A stretch of DNA of 64,000 nucleotides from Russula earlei (Eukaryota > Basidiomycota > Agaricomycetes > Russulales > Russulaceae): the NCBI GenBank assembly GCA_025769875.1, contig JAGFNK010000088.1, forward strand, positions 79,113 through 143,112, read 5' to 3'. Below are positions 21,011 through 32,565 of the stretch, piece by piece (position 1 is the stretch's first letter; each line of letters begins with the position of its first letter). The position numbers were made by a program, and so were the translations under genes. The notes beneath the pieces were generated by a model. It saw only the letters and a list, made by a program, of their open reading frames with translations. It was not told where the DNA came from and searched no databases.

Positions 21011-22045
21011 AGAAAGGCTTGAGAGCGAGCATGCAGTCAGTAGTTATGATTCAAAGAAATATGAGTCTCCAGATGCGTGGTATCGATGATGACACAAACA
21101 TTGACATCAAATCTATTGTAGACAGAATGAATTAGTTTGAGAATGGGCAACATGAAGCCGCCTATTCCTATGCGGTATGAATGATCCCCATGAGTCAAAT
21201 GTAGTGGACAAGGTATCCTTGCATCCTGTGAGTTGCTACAAAATTGGTGGTGTGTGAGCAGCATATGCGCTTGAAAGTCAGCAAGTTCATAATTCAAATT
21301 CAGTAGTAAATATTAAATAAATGACTGATTAGTTTTTTTCTGATCAGAAGTCATGTGCAGCATGCCTCATGAGTGTCCTCACATCATCCCTATTCAATTG
21401 GACAACTGACTTCTCATTTGGTTGCCTCTTACAAGAAATTGAAGCATGTAAGTAACATCAACCATGCATTGAACAAGCATCACCATGCTACAAGCCCTTA
21501 TGCTTACATAGAGTGAACCACAGATCTTCTTGCACCCAGCCCATCCAACTACAGGATATTCTGGTTAGAAGGGAGAATGCATTGGACAATGGAAAGGGGA
21601 GATGTTTTACACAGAGTGAGTCATACTGAACTTAAGCCTTTTCAAGACCACAATTGGTGCAGATATATAGTGCTCGTACTGACCTGGGACCACAATACGA
21701 CCTTTTTCTGAAGACAATACTAGTGATGGTTTGGCACCATTATTATGACTCATGACTATAAAGTATGTACGTGTTACCTACCCATCTGGGCCACCTTGCC
21801 AATGTTTAGAAGCCTGCTTTGAAAGTTGGAAGTGCGGTTGTGACCTATGGCATGATGCATGACTATGACTGATAATGAGCAAATCGATGCTTGCCCACCC
21901 AAGATCCCTCTTCATCCTCAATCTAGTAGTAAATGTTACTAATATGGGATCAGCCAACAGGATTTACTGAGCCATTGAAGGAAGGACCAGTAGTTCAGCC
22001 CCCAATCTTGTCATTAGCCACCACAAGGGTCAGTGCGTAGGTGAC
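21011..22045 (+). other. No recognisable gene
   Basis: Mixed-composition DNA without long open frames, repeats or motifs I can identify. Confidence 0.35.
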
Positions 22046-22200
22046 ACCACATATGCACAGGTTGCAAACTCATCTAAAGACAACGAAGATGGCTGGGCAA
22101 AATTCAGCATGGATGAGACTGATTGGTGTGCCCATCATGCCATGACACCTCCAACACTCAAAAAACAACATGGTTCTCATTCAGGAAGTGGTGAGGTTTT
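22046..22200 (+). pseudogene. Exon-like fragment of unknown gene
   Basis: An open frame GDTTYAQVANSSKDNEDGWA, KFSMDETDWCAHHAM ends at a consensus-like donor (GTGAGG near 22190), with an acceptor (GGCACAG) near 22245. Protein-like composition but no known family. Possibly part of an older gene broken by the copia insertions further right. Confidence 0.3.
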
Positions 22201-22665
22201 CCCATTGCTGAGATGAATTTTGTTTGCTGATTTACGTTGGCACAGGCTTGGAGCCTATCTCAGAACATGACCGAACATGTAACGATTTGTCCCATGTCAT
22301 CTACTACTACATCCTCTTAACATGTTTTCAAGCTCAAAGGAGGAAATGATTCTGTGGAGACACCTCTGAGAGAGATGATTCACCAACAAACCAAAGTCAG
22401 GATATCATGAGCATGGTATGCCTTATTGGCTAGTTGTTCTGAAAAAGTTGAATATTGCTCAAGGAAATCCAGGCCACACTACAGGCTATAGTATCCGTCC
22501 CTAATCAGGGAAAAGGGAACATGATTCGGAGTCCTAGTTGTGGATCTATTGCCAGCACAATGACACATACAGAGTGGGCCTAAGAGGACAGGGTATGGAT
22601 TTCCAACTATGGCAGGAGTATAATATCTGACCTATTTTGTATAGACCAGCATCTGTGCAGGGTCT

Positions 22666-22980
22666 GTGAAAATACAAAAGGACCCATGTGACAGAAGTTT
22701 GGCTGAGGTGGACCATATCTTGCCAACTGATGAACATATGCAGGACCCAGAAAGATTCTATGCTCCGGATGTGCCAATATCACCCAACTCAGATTTAGAG
22801 GAAGAATGGTACACAACACCTGAGGAAGAATGGTACGCAACAGCTGAGGATCTCAAGGAGGTGCTTGAGCCAGAAGACCACAGTGGTGAGCAAGTTGGGG
22901 GCAGTTCCATAAGATTGAAATAGCCTGGGCCATCCTACAAACCTGAAGAAGTGCCCACACGGCCCATGTCACTACCTCCA
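22666..22980 (+). pseudogene. Hypothetical acidic ORF with short internal repeat
   Basis: 85 codons from 22666 to a TAG at 22921-22923, open again afterwards (PGPSYKPEEVPTRPM). Strongly acidic, with a duplicated EEEWY(T/A)T unit encoded by a near-perfect 27-bp direct repeat at about 22797-22850. No family recognised. Preceded by many stops, so the start is arbitrary. Confidence 0.3.
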
Positions 22981-23041
22981 CCAACTTCCCAGTCATCATC
23001 TCACCAGCTGATCTTGTTTTCACAGTTGGAAATCAATTGCC

Positions 23042-23426
23042 TGTTGCGCAGCATAGAACGCAGCTAACAGGCCAAGCAACCCACCTTAGAGGTTGTGCTA
23101 ATGCTCAAGTGATATTGGGGTGTAGAGCGATGTGTATACTCGTCTACAAGTATGGTATTTATACCTCTATGACCCAGGACTGTTCCTAAGTCTGAAAGAG
23201 GTGACTACAGGTGTCCACTATATCGCGCATTCAGTGACGCATGATGTGGAAACATTCTAGACGCAGCATAAGGCTGCATCTTGTGATAGATAGCATAGTA
23301 TGCGTAACCCTATTGCCATAAGCGCATATACTAAAGTTCTGTCTAACATGTAACATCTATGAATGGATCTTAAACCTTGTATGAAGGTCTTCGCCTTCTT
23401 TGATCCATTTGGGTTCCAGTTCAACA
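23042..23426 (-). repeat. 3' LTR of copia-1
   Basis: Plus-strand ends TGTTGCGCAGC...GTTCAACA; lies at the 3' side of the minus-strand element, next to the polypurine tract. Confidence 0.95.
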
Positions 23427-23438
23427 CTCCCCCTTGCT
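23427..23438 (-). other. Polypurine tract of copia-1
   Basis: On the minus strand AGCAAGGGGGAG directly abuts the 3' LTR. Confidence 0.8.
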
Positions 23439-23475
23439 AAGTGCATCGGTAGATGCCATGAGCATTTTCCCACAT

Positions 23476-24976
23476 TCAGGGGTAGAACGTTAGTCCTAGT
23501 TGTTCCCTGAATTTGAGGAACTTGACGTGACCAAGGTTTTTGGTGAACATGTCGGCTGGGTTGTTAGCCCCTTCAATAAAGAATAGCTCCACCTGTTTAT
23601 TTTGAATGACTTCATGAATGAAGTGATAGCGCAAATCAATGTGTTTGATGCGCTTTTCTTGTACAGGATTGGAGGCTAGGAATATTGAGCCTTGGTTATC
23701 ACCGAACAGTGGAATGGGAGCAAGATTAATGCCAAGTTCTGTTAGTAAGGATTTAATCCAAACCAACTGTCTGCTTGTGTCAGAGAGCGACATATATTTG
23801 GCTTCTGTGGAGGAGAGTGCGACTGTTTTCTGCACTCGTGAGTTCCATGAAAATATTGCTCCAGCCAGGTTCACCATATAGCCTGTAGTGGACTTCCAAT
23901 TAGTCGGATCAGAGGCCCAGTCAGAGTCAGCATATGCCATTAAGCTGCCATTGGATGGTCCATCATAGACCAAGGCATAATTGGCGGTTCCCAAGAGGTA
24001 TCAGCAAATATAGAATGCTCGATTTAAATGATCCTCTGAGGGATTGGCAGCATGTTGCAACAACTTTGTGACAGCAAAGGCTATGTCTGGACGCATTCCA
24101 AGCATTATGTACAGGAGTGATCCTATAATTTGCTGGAATGAATTTTGACCGCAAGGCTGGGTCAGCAGCGGAAGTGTTAGGAGAGGGGTGATAGCCCTCT
24201 GGTAGCGGAGTAGGAGCAGGGTTTGCATTAAGCAAGTCGAAACGCTGCAGCACTTTCTTTAGATATTCAGTCTGGTCCAGATGTATCTGGCCAGACTTGC
24301 GTATGATGCACATGCATAGAAATTCTTGGGCGTTGCCCAGATCTCGACATTCCCAGAGCTTCATAAAGCGCTCCTTTGTTTTATTGATTTGTTTTTTGTC
24401 TGCTCCAAAGAAGAGCACATCATCAACATAGATGATGGCTATGGTGCTCTTGTCTTTACTAACAAAGAGCCCAGAGTCAGACATAAGGCAAATAAGGCCG
24501 AGCGAGGCCATGGACTTGTCAAGGGCTTTCCACCATGCAAGTGCCGCTTGCTTGAGTCCATATATTGCATGTTTAAGGTGCATGACTTTACACTCTTGGC
24601 CTTTTATTTTGAAGCCCTTGGGCTGCTCCATATAGAGCTCTTCATTGAGCTCACCATAGAGAAAGGCAGTCTTGACATCTAGTCCGCTAATGTGCCAGTT
24701 TTTGAGCGCTGCGAGCACAATTATCAGGCGGACTGTCTCAAACCGTACCACAGGTGAAAATATTTCATCATAGTCAATGCCTTCTACTTGGGAGAAGCCT
24801 TTGGCAACTAGTCTGGCTTTTTTACGACCATCAGACTTAAGGTCGAATACCCATCTATTTTTAATTATTTTGCGATCCTTGGGAGGATCGACTAGTTCGA
24901 AGACTTTGCATCTGCAGAGGGATTCCAACTCCTCGCAACAAGCATCTTTCCACTCCTTTTGGAGTTCACTTGGCAT
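23476..24976 (-). pseudogene. Copia-1 reverse transcriptase and RNase H
   Basis: RT begins with FDLKSDGRKKARLVAKGFSQ and YDEIFSPVVRFETVRL, has LDVKTAFLYGEL and the catalytic IYVDDVLFFG (near 24425), then the connection QIIGSLLYIMLGMRPDIAF. RNase H follows: AYADSDWASDP, ALSSTEAKYMSL, FGDNQGSIFLA, RIKHIDLRYHFIHE. It ends at 23476. A frameshift at about 24130-24145 separates the RT ORF (to 23963) from the RNase H frame, and the ORF is separated from integrase only by an in-frame TGA at 24977-24979. Catalytic residues are intact. Confidence 0.93.
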
Positions 24977-26563
24977 TCACAGAATGTCCCTAAAGGTCCA
25001 TTCACGAATCTTCGCAGTATCAGGTGCTTCCAAACTTAGTGGAACTGCTTGGGTGAGCAGATAGTTCAGAAATGTGACTCCCCCTTCCCTTGCTAGACGT
25101 AGAATGTCTTCTACCTCATCCTCAGAGGCTTGCGGCGGTTGATCATCAAGGATGACAGGAGGGTAAGGGCCTGGTGCAGCCAATCCTGACGTACTATCCT
25201 CACCGGAGCTACCGGGTTGGTTTTCTGTCATTGTTCTCCATGTGCATGTGCGCCGAACATCTTTTTCCACTTCTGTGGGGTGTCTGCGTTCACCATAGAT
25301 GTTGCCAGGATGGGTAGGTACTTTCCTCAACCGCTGAGACCTTTGAAGAGGTACAGGTTCTTCAACAGGAGGAGAGGACGGTGTAGGAGGGACGGGCGTT
25401 TGCTCTCGTTCCTCTTCTTTTGGCACCTGTATAGGCTGCTCATTGTCCTCACTTTTGATTGTAGGGAATGGGTCATCAACACCAGGAATGGTATCTTTGA
25501 CAGGTTGTTGTGGTAGTTCCTCACACGGTTCATTAATCTGCGTGGTACCTTTAGTGTGTGCTTTGTCACATTTGGAGTACAGGGTCTCGTCATACAGGGC
25601 GGTAGCATTTGTGTAAAGCATATTATTAGGGAGCCTCATGAAGAGTGAGGCTTTGATCCCCTCAGTGTGACCAAGGTAGATCATTAGCTCACTTTTGGGC
25701 GAAAGCTTATTGACTCGACGCTTTTCTGGTATATGCACATATGCACCGCAACCAAATACTCTGAGGTGTGAGATATCAGGGACCCTGTTCTTTAGGACTT
25801 CATAGGGTGTATGCCATTAAAGGCATCTGGAAGGTGTCCTATTGTAACATTGTGTCCCATGATTCACTGCAAATTCCCACCAGGAGGGAGGTAGACAAGC
25901 TTCAAGGCGCATTGCCTGAGCTTTGTCCATTACAGTGCACATAAAGCGCTCTGCGTGTCCATTCTGTTGTGGAGTGTATGGGGCGCTTTGTAGGATTTTA
26001 ATTCCTTCATCCTTTAGGACATTATCAAAGGCCTCGGACTTGTACTCTCCACCAGCATCGGACATCCACTCTTTGATTCCTGCTTTGTATTGTTTCTTGA
26101 CCATAGCAAGGAATTGCTTGATGGCCATTATGGTCGACTTTTTATTTTTTAGGAGTGTGATCCATGCATAGGAGGAATAATTGTCAATGAAGCTGACGAA
26201 ATATTTGTACTTATGATACGACTTCACAGGGAAACTCTTAAGGTCTGAGTGAATGCACTCAAATGGTGCAGAAGCACGAGTTTCAGAAGGGGGGTGCGCA
26301 GATGCAGGCATCGTGCCTTGCACACAGCCAGGACATACCAGCTGTTCCTGAGGGATTTTCAGGTCTTCAGGGAGACCCTTGGTATGTGTCTTTGCACGTG
26401 TTATGACATCCTTAGATGGGTGGCCAAGGCGTCGGTGAATGACATCATAATCTACTGCGTAGATAAGAGAATGCGCTTGCGCGCTTTCAATAGAGGCGTC
26501 TAACCAATATGTGGTTTGACCTGGGAATAAGGGGTAAGAGGACAGGATTATACATCTGTCCTC
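24977..26563 (-). pseudogene. Copia-1 integrase and linker
   Basis: GAG-pre-integrase/zinc region HRRLGHPSKDVITRA ... LVCPGCVQG; core with FECIHSDLKSFPV (Asp), WMSDAGGEYKS (Asp) and YTPQQNGHAERF (Glu); then PSWWEFAVNHG. An in-frame TAA at 25817-25819 interrupts just before WHTPYEVLKNRVPD. The following 25738-24977 is the integrase C-terminus (LRVFGCGAYVHIPEKRR) and an acidic, Pro-rich linker to RT. A frame change near 26560 separates it from gag-protease. Otherwise well preserved. Confidence 0.9.
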
Positions 26564-28387
26564 TCATAGGGAAATATGTCTTTTATTCCCTAATGCATGC
26601 ATCCCTTGTTGTAAAAACTCCCCCATAGATAATATCCAAGTGTTAATCTTCGGAATATAGAGAACAGGAGAAATGCGCGTGACAACCATTTTAGAGTTGA
26701 CAGTGTGCCGAAGCAACACAGCGCCTTTGCCTTCCACATATATTGTGTTATTGGCAGTTTTAACAGGGGATCTTTCGTGCAGCAAAGCCGGTGTATACTC
26801 TATAAAGTCTTTTATTTCGAAGGTGAAGTGTGCTGACACGCCAGAGTCTAGGAGCCATAAGGATCCCATTTTACTCAAGTCGTGCTTTCCTCTACATCTC
26901 AAACAATTGGTGTTACATTCACTATGCAGGGAACTACTTCCTGCACTAATTTGTACATTGTGCAATACAAGCGAACACTTATTAGACATATCTAGCCTGC
27001 TTTGGGGCTGGGGAGATGCTAAAAGGTTCTTTAGTGAGTGAAAAGAGAGAGGGAGGCGCACGCATGCTTCATTTTCTTCGGGGTCGCTGCCCCAATCAAG
27101 CGCTTCATCCAACAGAGTCGGAGCATGCTCAGGGGTGGCAGCACCTTCTGGGATACGATCGTATATGTCGAATAAATCCAACGTATTTGTTTGCACGAAG
27201 TCACCATTGTCCTGGTCCATAGGCTCAGGGATGGGTGACGGTAATTTGACTGCACTTGACGAGGCAGCGGATTGAGTTGAGGTCTGCTGCTCGAGGGTCT
27301 TGACTGTCTGTATAGTGGGAGTTACCCCAAGATCGTCAGCAAGATCAAGCGCTTTGTTTAAGGCCTTGTAAGGGCCGTGAGTGCATTTGCGAGGGTCAGT
27401 TGCAGTTGGGATGGTACATTGTTGGATCCCCAAAGGACCCAGATGGGCAATAGTGGTAATGGTCGGGAGTGGGAGTGCGGCAACGTCCACAATGTGTGAG
27501 TGTCCGGGACCATGGCTATGATCGGCCTTCTCCTTGCCTTTCCCTTTTCCTTTGCCACCGTGCTTACCGCGCTGGCACTTATCCTTATCTTCATCGCACT
27601 TGGGCTTATTGCCTTGCTGCTGAGAAGAGAAGGAGGGGTCACCATGCTTGCACTTGACAGCAGAGAGCTTCTGAGTGCTGTGCTTTTTGTTTGTGCCACA
27701 ATTCATCTCAGTTTGATATTGAGAGACTATAGCCTCTCGCACATCATTCAGATTAAGATCAGTCAGATCATAGTTCTGAGTGATGATGTGGACAAGCATT
27801 TCCCATTTTGGGCGAATGGCGGCAAGCATGATGAGCGCCTGTAAGGCATTAGGAATCATTAGGGAGGATGCGGTGAGACGGTGGAATGCAGCATGTATCT
27901 GATCAATTTGTGGGCCAGGATGCTGGCTCGGGTTAATGCAGATGGAAATGGCTTCTTTGAAGTCCTTATGGATGCTAGTGGTAGTCACCATGCCATATAG
28001 GGTGTCTAGGCGATTCCAAATAGTTTCAGCGTTATCCAAGGACGTAAGATCTTGTTGGATTGCGATGCTCGATCTAAGGACCATATGACCAACTGCCATA
28101 TCGTTTCCTTTGTTCCATTCTTTTACAGCTGCCTGAGCGACAGCCTGGGCAGCAAGCTCTTCAGGAAGAGGCACCTGAGGAAGTCCAGGGACGGTAGGCA
28201 GTTCAAAAGTGCCACTGCAATAAACCCACAGTCCAATGGACATGAGGTAGGCTTTCAGAGCCTTTGACCAAATACCATAGTTAGCACCATCAAGGATGGG
28301 GACAACAGGGGCAGAGGGTTGAGACGACAACATTGTAGCTGTTAAGAGGGCATAGAGGTCGTCAGTAAGAGTATTGTATTCAAACAA
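26564..28387 (-). CDS. Copia-1 gag and protease
   Basis: 607 codons; the natural start may be the Met at 28336 (MLSSQPSAPVVPILDG). N-terminal UBN2/gag-like helical domain (YGIWSKALKAYLMSIGLW, TIWNRLDTLYGM, ALQALIMLAAIRPKW). A Lys/Gly/His-rich basic segment (about 27660-27500) replaces a classical knuckle; only a degenerate CLRCRGKH remains near 26900. Protease follows with LWLLDSGVSAHFT (family D-S/T-G-A, here Val after Gly) and flap-like ANNTIYVEGKGAV, RISPVLYIPKI. The Gag forms the particle; the protease cleaves the polyprotein. Open over its whole length, but pol downstream is broken. Confidence 0.88.
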   Translation of the reverse strand: MFEYNTLTDDLYALLTATMLSSQPSAPVVPILDGANYGIWSKALKAYLMSIGLWVYCSGTFELPTVPGLPQVPLPEELAAQAVAQAAVKEWNKGNDMAVGHMVLRSSIAIQQDLTSLDNAETIWNRLDTLYGMVTTTSIHKDFKEAISICINPSQHPGPQIDQIHAAFHRLTASSLMIPNALQALIMLAAIRPKWEMLVHIITQNYDLTDLNLNDVREAIVSQYQTEMNCGTNKKHSTQKLSAVKCKHGDPSFSSQQQGNKPKCDEDKDKCQRGKHGGKGKGKGKEKADHSHGPGHSHIVDVAALPLPTITTIAHLGPLGIQQCTIPTATDPRKCTHGPYKALNKALDLADDLGVTPTIQTVKTLEQQTSTQSAASSSAVKLPSPIPEPMDQDNGDFVQTNTLDLFDIYDRIPEGAATPEHAPTLLDEALDWGSDPEENEACVRLPLSFHSLKNLLASPQPQSRLDMSNKCSLVLHNVQISAGSSSLHSECNTNCLRCRGKHDLSKMGSLWLLDSGVSAHFTFEIKDFIEYTPALLHERSPVKTANNTIYVEGKGAVLLRHTVNSKMVVTRISPVLYIPKINTWILSMGEFLQQGMHALGNKRHISL

Positions 28388-28484
28388 GCCAACATAGTCT
28401 CCCCTTGGGGTAGACTAGCTCGCCGCAGCATGTAGGCTTCAGGGATGCTTCTCCATCGTTGCAGCTGATGAAAGTGCATGGCTT

Positions 28485-28499
28485 GCAGGGCCCATAACC
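28485..28499 (-). other. Copia-1 primer-binding site, half initiator-tRNA type
   Basis: On the minus strand GGTTATGGGCCCTGC follows the 5' LTR directly. GGTTATGGGCCC is the sequence known from Drosophila copia, which pairs with the anticodon-stem half of initiator tRNA-Met. Confidence 0.8.
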
Positions 28500-28884
28500 T
28501 GTTATGCAGCATAGAGCACAGCTAACAGGCCAAGCAACCCACCTTAGAGGTTGTGCTAATGCTCAAGTGATATTGGGGTGTAGAGCGATGTGTATACTCG
28601 TCTACAAGTATGGTATTTATACCTCTATGACCCAGGGCTGTTCCTAAGTCTGAAAGAGGTGACTATAGATGTCCACTATATTGCACATTGAGTGACGTGT
28701 GATGTGGAAACGTTCTAGATGCAGCATAAGGCTGCATCTTGTGATAGATAGCATAGTATGTGTAACCCTATTGCCATAAGCGCATATACTAAAGTTCTGT
28801 CTAACACATAACATCTATGAGCGGATCTTGAACCTTGTATGAAGGTCTTTGCCTTCTTTGATCCGTTCGGGTTCCAGTTCAACA
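28500..28884 (-). repeat. 5' LTR of copia-1
   Basis: 385 bp, same ends as 23042-23426, followed on the plus strand by target duplication TTGCC. Confidence 0.95.
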
Positions 28885-28936
28885 TTGCCCACCACTAGGC
28901 CAAAGTCAGCTTATGAGTCAACTGAGAAGTCATACT

Positions 28937-29457
28937 TGTTGAGATTATCATTGATTTGGTGTGTTACCACTACCCTGGGACGTTGTGATGTAATCACAGC
29001 TCAGACGCATTGATGCATCGGTTACACGGACCGGGCATCACCGGCTTAGCTCAGGCGCATGACGCGTCGGATCATGTGGTCCGGCTCACCTCATATGCTG
29101 AGATCTGTGTTACTTACAATGATAAGTTAATTGATGACAATCGGTAGCTACTAACGACTGATCCTTGTATGATCTTTGTTTCTTATTGATGGTAGCTACC
29201 TGCAGTGTACTTAGAGATGCTCTGGAGTACTTAAGAGTGTTGTATTTTGATAGATCACTTCAGTCTTGTCTTACACAATACTGAAGTGAGTACTTACTGT
29301 TTCCTATCTTATCTCTCGCATCTAATCATGCGTTGTAGATATCTTTTGATAGGTATTACTAAATTATAGTCTTGTCTTACACAATACTGAAATATCTTGT
29401 GATAGATCTTAAGGATCTTATCGCTCTTATCATAACCTGCACCCATCTGCTTCAACA
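28937..29457 (+). repeat. 5' LTR of copia-2
   Basis: TGTTGAGATT...CTTCAACA. Contains internal repeats of CTTGTCTTACACAATACTGAA (two copies 123 nt apart). Confidence 0.95.
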
Positions 29458-29471
29458 GGTTATGGGCCCTG
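29458..29471 (+). other. Copia-2 primer-binding site
   Basis: GGTTATGGGCCCTG, immediately after the LTR and the same as in copia-1; half initiator tRNA-Met priming is the likely mode. Confidence 0.8.
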
Positions 29472-29913
29472 ACCGTGTCTAAATTCCAAAGTCAAAGATT
29501 CACACACAAGCTTACCATTTTTTTCCCTCTTTATAAGCCTCTGTTATCAGACGACACCCTACTCCCTTGGTCCCTGGAGCTGAAGGATTGATGCGCGCAT
29601 TATCTATCATGCATCAGGGGCACTGATTTGATCTTCAATAATCTGGCAACAACTGCTCTGTTAGCCTGGGTTGGCAATTCACAATTACCTAAAGTTCACT
29701 CACAGCACCCTTGCCTAATGTTTACATTCCCTCCTCGATCTCAATCACTCGCTTGGTCATCTCGCTTACTGGCCATTACCCCACATCCTGAATAATTATC
29801 GCGCATCGCATTACAGTTACAGATGATAGCCCCTCCAGCAATACTTCTTAGGACGCTGAGGGAGAACACTTTTAGATGCACGCGCTCTTGAAATATACAT
29901 TCAGAAGGTCACA

Positions 29914-30480
29914 TTGGCAGTAACAAAAATGACATCAAATTGTATACTTGCAAGCTCAAGTGGGAGGAACTCAAATGCCCATATGGCGGCATCAGATCAA
30001 TGTCAAGTGTTCTACACATGGGCATCCCTTACACGCACATTCCTAGACGTTAGGCGACACACATCAGACATTCCCGCGATTGCAAACATCAAACGATGCA
30101 TGGATCACTCTCCAATATAACCATTTATTCATATCAAATCTCCATTTCATCTCTATTCTTATCTAAACATTATCTGACGCTCACTCGGCTGTCGCGTCGA
30201 CAAATTCTAGCCTCCGGCGCTCCGATGGACCTTTCCCCACACAATCCAGTATGGATCAGTAATGAAGATGGTTGTCGGGCTGGCCTCTCCGCCTCACAAA
30301 ATACAGTCATTCCGGTAAAGACACACAACACTACATCCGAAATACAATGCTGCTATTGCAATCAACTTGGGCATGCAGTCTGGACTACCGGAAGGAGAAG
30401 GCAACGAATACAAAAGTGACAGGCACTGACAGGAACATCAGCGCGTACATAGTGGGCAATACTGCTCCTATCACCGAGGT
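29914..30480 (+). pseudogene. Copia-2 gag remnant with damaged zinc knuckle
   Basis: Fragments KMTSNCILASSSGRNS and, at about 30340-30385, CCYCNQLGHAVWT, a CCHC knuckle whose last Cys is Thr. N-terminal gag is not recognisable between 29472 and 29910. Confidence 0.45.
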
Positions 30481-30988
30481 ATCGGATGTCTGATGAATAT
30501 GAGATTCTGGGTTTCCCTTTACGCGGCGGCTAGATCTTGATCGACTATGGAGCTCCTCATCATATTAGTCCGTTCCGGACCCCCGACTTCATTATTTGCG
30601 CTCCGGCCTCCAGATCTATTACTCTGGGAGGTTATACAGTTATCAGACAGATTGGGACTGGATCTGCATCCGTCCTGCCGGCCAGAAGGCCTTGGAGATA
30701 TCCTTATTAACCCTCATAGACATTCTACATGTACCGAAGGCCAATGCATGCGACTACATAGTGCACGCGCTACTTCGGAACGGGGGATGCATCACTTACA
30801 CTCAAGAGGGGTGTTCAAACTTACACATCAAAGATCGGAAGATCGCGCACAGCTGGCTGGAGAACAATCTATTGTGTATTAACTTCATAACTCCAGCTCT
30901 ACACACGCAAAGAAGTGTCCTATCATTTCACATCCCGCATCAGCGCATGGGACATATGTTTCCACCATGCATTAATCTATCACAGTGA
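30481..30988 (+). pseudogene. Copia-2 protease and GAG-pre-integrase remnant
   Basis: Frame 30596-30988 reads ITLGGYTVIRQIGTGSA, TLIDILHVPKANA, KDRKIAHSWLENNLL and IPHQRMGHM. These are the flap region of copia proteases (V-x-G-x-G-x...L-x-D-V-L-x-V-P) and the start of the H2C2 pre-integrase domain. The protease active site upstream is lost in stops. Confidence 0.6.
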
Positions 30989-31139
30989 TTCCGATACTCG
31001 GATCTCATTTGGCTTTACGGATCGCGATCAGTTATCTTGTCTGGGGTATGCACTCGGCTAGCAAGCTCGGCTAGCGAACACGTCTTCTTTTTTCGGTTGC
31101 CCCTTAGCAATTGGATCCTCGGCTACAGATTATCTACAG

Positions 31140-32400
31140 CACCTTAGCCGATCTGCTGCACGCGAGATCAATTCGAGGCGCTAGCTATTGAGGCAACGTG
31201 CGCTCACATACTTATCAGTTCATAGAGGGATCAAACATAGATTAACAATGCTAGATTCACCACAGGAGAATGGAGTGCCAGATAGATGGAATCGGACCCT
31301 TGAAGACAACACGCGCTCAAAGTTGCACAGCGCTGGTCTTAGCCTCGGGTTCCGGAGCTTAGTACTAACGCTGCCATCCATACTAATGATTGGACTCCAT
31401 CACGCATTCTCTGTGCACACACACTTCATACACTGTGAACGGACGGACTGACTCCGGTCATCTCACATTCCGCCTTCTTTAGATGTAGGGCGTATGTCCA
31501 CGCGCCTGACCGTCGTAATCTTATTGCGTGACAAGCGCATACTGCATAGCCAGGGGACATATTACAGACACTGCTCCACCTGCACAACTCTTGGTCCCTA
31601 CAGGACCGGTGACATTCTCTGCCTTACCTTCACATGAACCGGATCGTCGGCACTTCATTCTGCGCCTCTGGAAACCCCATTAGATTCCCTCACACCATAC
31701 TCACTCAACCTTACCCCACCTATACAGCCAGTTCCACACACTCCGCCACACCGTTTATGCCATCATCCCTTAGCATTATTGGGACAATTCATTGGTCCAC
31801 CGCGTCCGCTCTCAGTTACACATCTTGGGTCTTATTCGCGTCCGCGTTCCGAATGTCTCGGAGGGACTGCATACACAGATCTGAAAGGGTGCTTATCACA
31901 TACGGCTCAGCTACGCAGAAGTGATCACTAGGCTACATATCGGGAAGGCACTTATATCAGAATCTGCCGATGAGTGGCAAGTCGCGTGTCAAATATGTGA
32001 TCGGCGCGCTTGCAAAAATTGGTACCTGGGATCAATTGATCTTATAGATCTCATCGGAATGGGTGTGCAGCACGCAAATCTTGGAGATTTCGCGCGCGTT
32101 TCAATTGCACAGGGGTTCACCCAATTTACAAGGCATTGACATTGATGAAACCTTCTCACCAGTAGCCAGGTCCGAGTCTTAGCGACTCTTGTTCAGTGTT
32201 GGCTGCGTGAACACATTGGGAAATCAACGGACGTCTTGTCGGCGTTCCTATTTGGCTCACTGGGTGACAAGATTTAGTTTTATTGGAGCAACCACAAGGC
32301 TTCATCACACCAGACGGACAAGAAAGCTCTTCTTTGGTCTTACACAGGCCTATCGTACATGGGACTTACGTTCTCATGGAGTCCTTAGTGACTCGTGTTT
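31140..32400 (+). pseudogene. Copia-2 integrase end and RT start remnants
   Basis: 31188-31330: HRGIKHRLTMLDSPQENGV and DRWNRTLEDNTRSKLHSAGL correspond to the integrase segment with the catalytic Glu (usually N-G-V-A-E-R). At 32110-32180 GFTQ and IDETFSPVARSES are the RT entry block, and 32283 onward EQPQGFITPDGQE and LHRPIVHG the block before Y-G-L-K-Q. Between them the core is missing or unreadable. Confidence 0.6.
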
Positions 32401-32404
32401 ACAT

Positions 32405-32565
32405 GCACGCATTCTCATGCGGGCATCGACTTAGCACGCACGCATTCTCATGCGGGCTTCACAAGTCATACGCACGCATTCTCATGTGGGCATCGGTTTC
32501 ATGCGCACGCATTCCCATGCAGACACTTATCTTGGCTTCGCACTCACACATTCTCATGTGGACAT
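32405..32565 (+). repeat. 33-bp minisatellite inside copia-2 RT
   Basis: Core GCACGCATTCTCATGCGGGC recurs at 32405, 32438, 32472 and 32505 and, degenerate, near 32545, spaced 33-41 bp. It replaces the catalytic RT region. Confidence 0.85.

Larger units (their letters stand above)
23042..28884 (-). mobile_element. Complete Ty1/copia element, copia-1 (5843 bp)
   Basis: Two direct LTRs of 385 bp bound a minus-strand gag-pol. The 5-bp target duplication TTGCC is present at 23037-23041 and 28885-28889. A half-tRNA-type primer site and a polypurine tract are in place. Gene order gag-protease-integrase-RT-RNase H is that of Pseudoviridae. The LTRs differ at about 23 of 385 positions, nearly all transitions, which dates the insertion as older than copia-2. 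Confidence 0.95.

Noticed and set aside
24326..26503. Plus-strand frames inside copia-1
   Set aside because: Antisense to RT and integrase coding sequence, without motifs.
28485..28499. tRNA gene suggested by CCCATAACC
   Set aside because: Only the primer-site complement is present, without acceptor stem, D or T arms.
32405..32565. CRISPR-like regular 33-bp repeats
   Set aside because: Spacers are short and the array lies inside a copia RT remnant; simple minisatellite expansion explains it.
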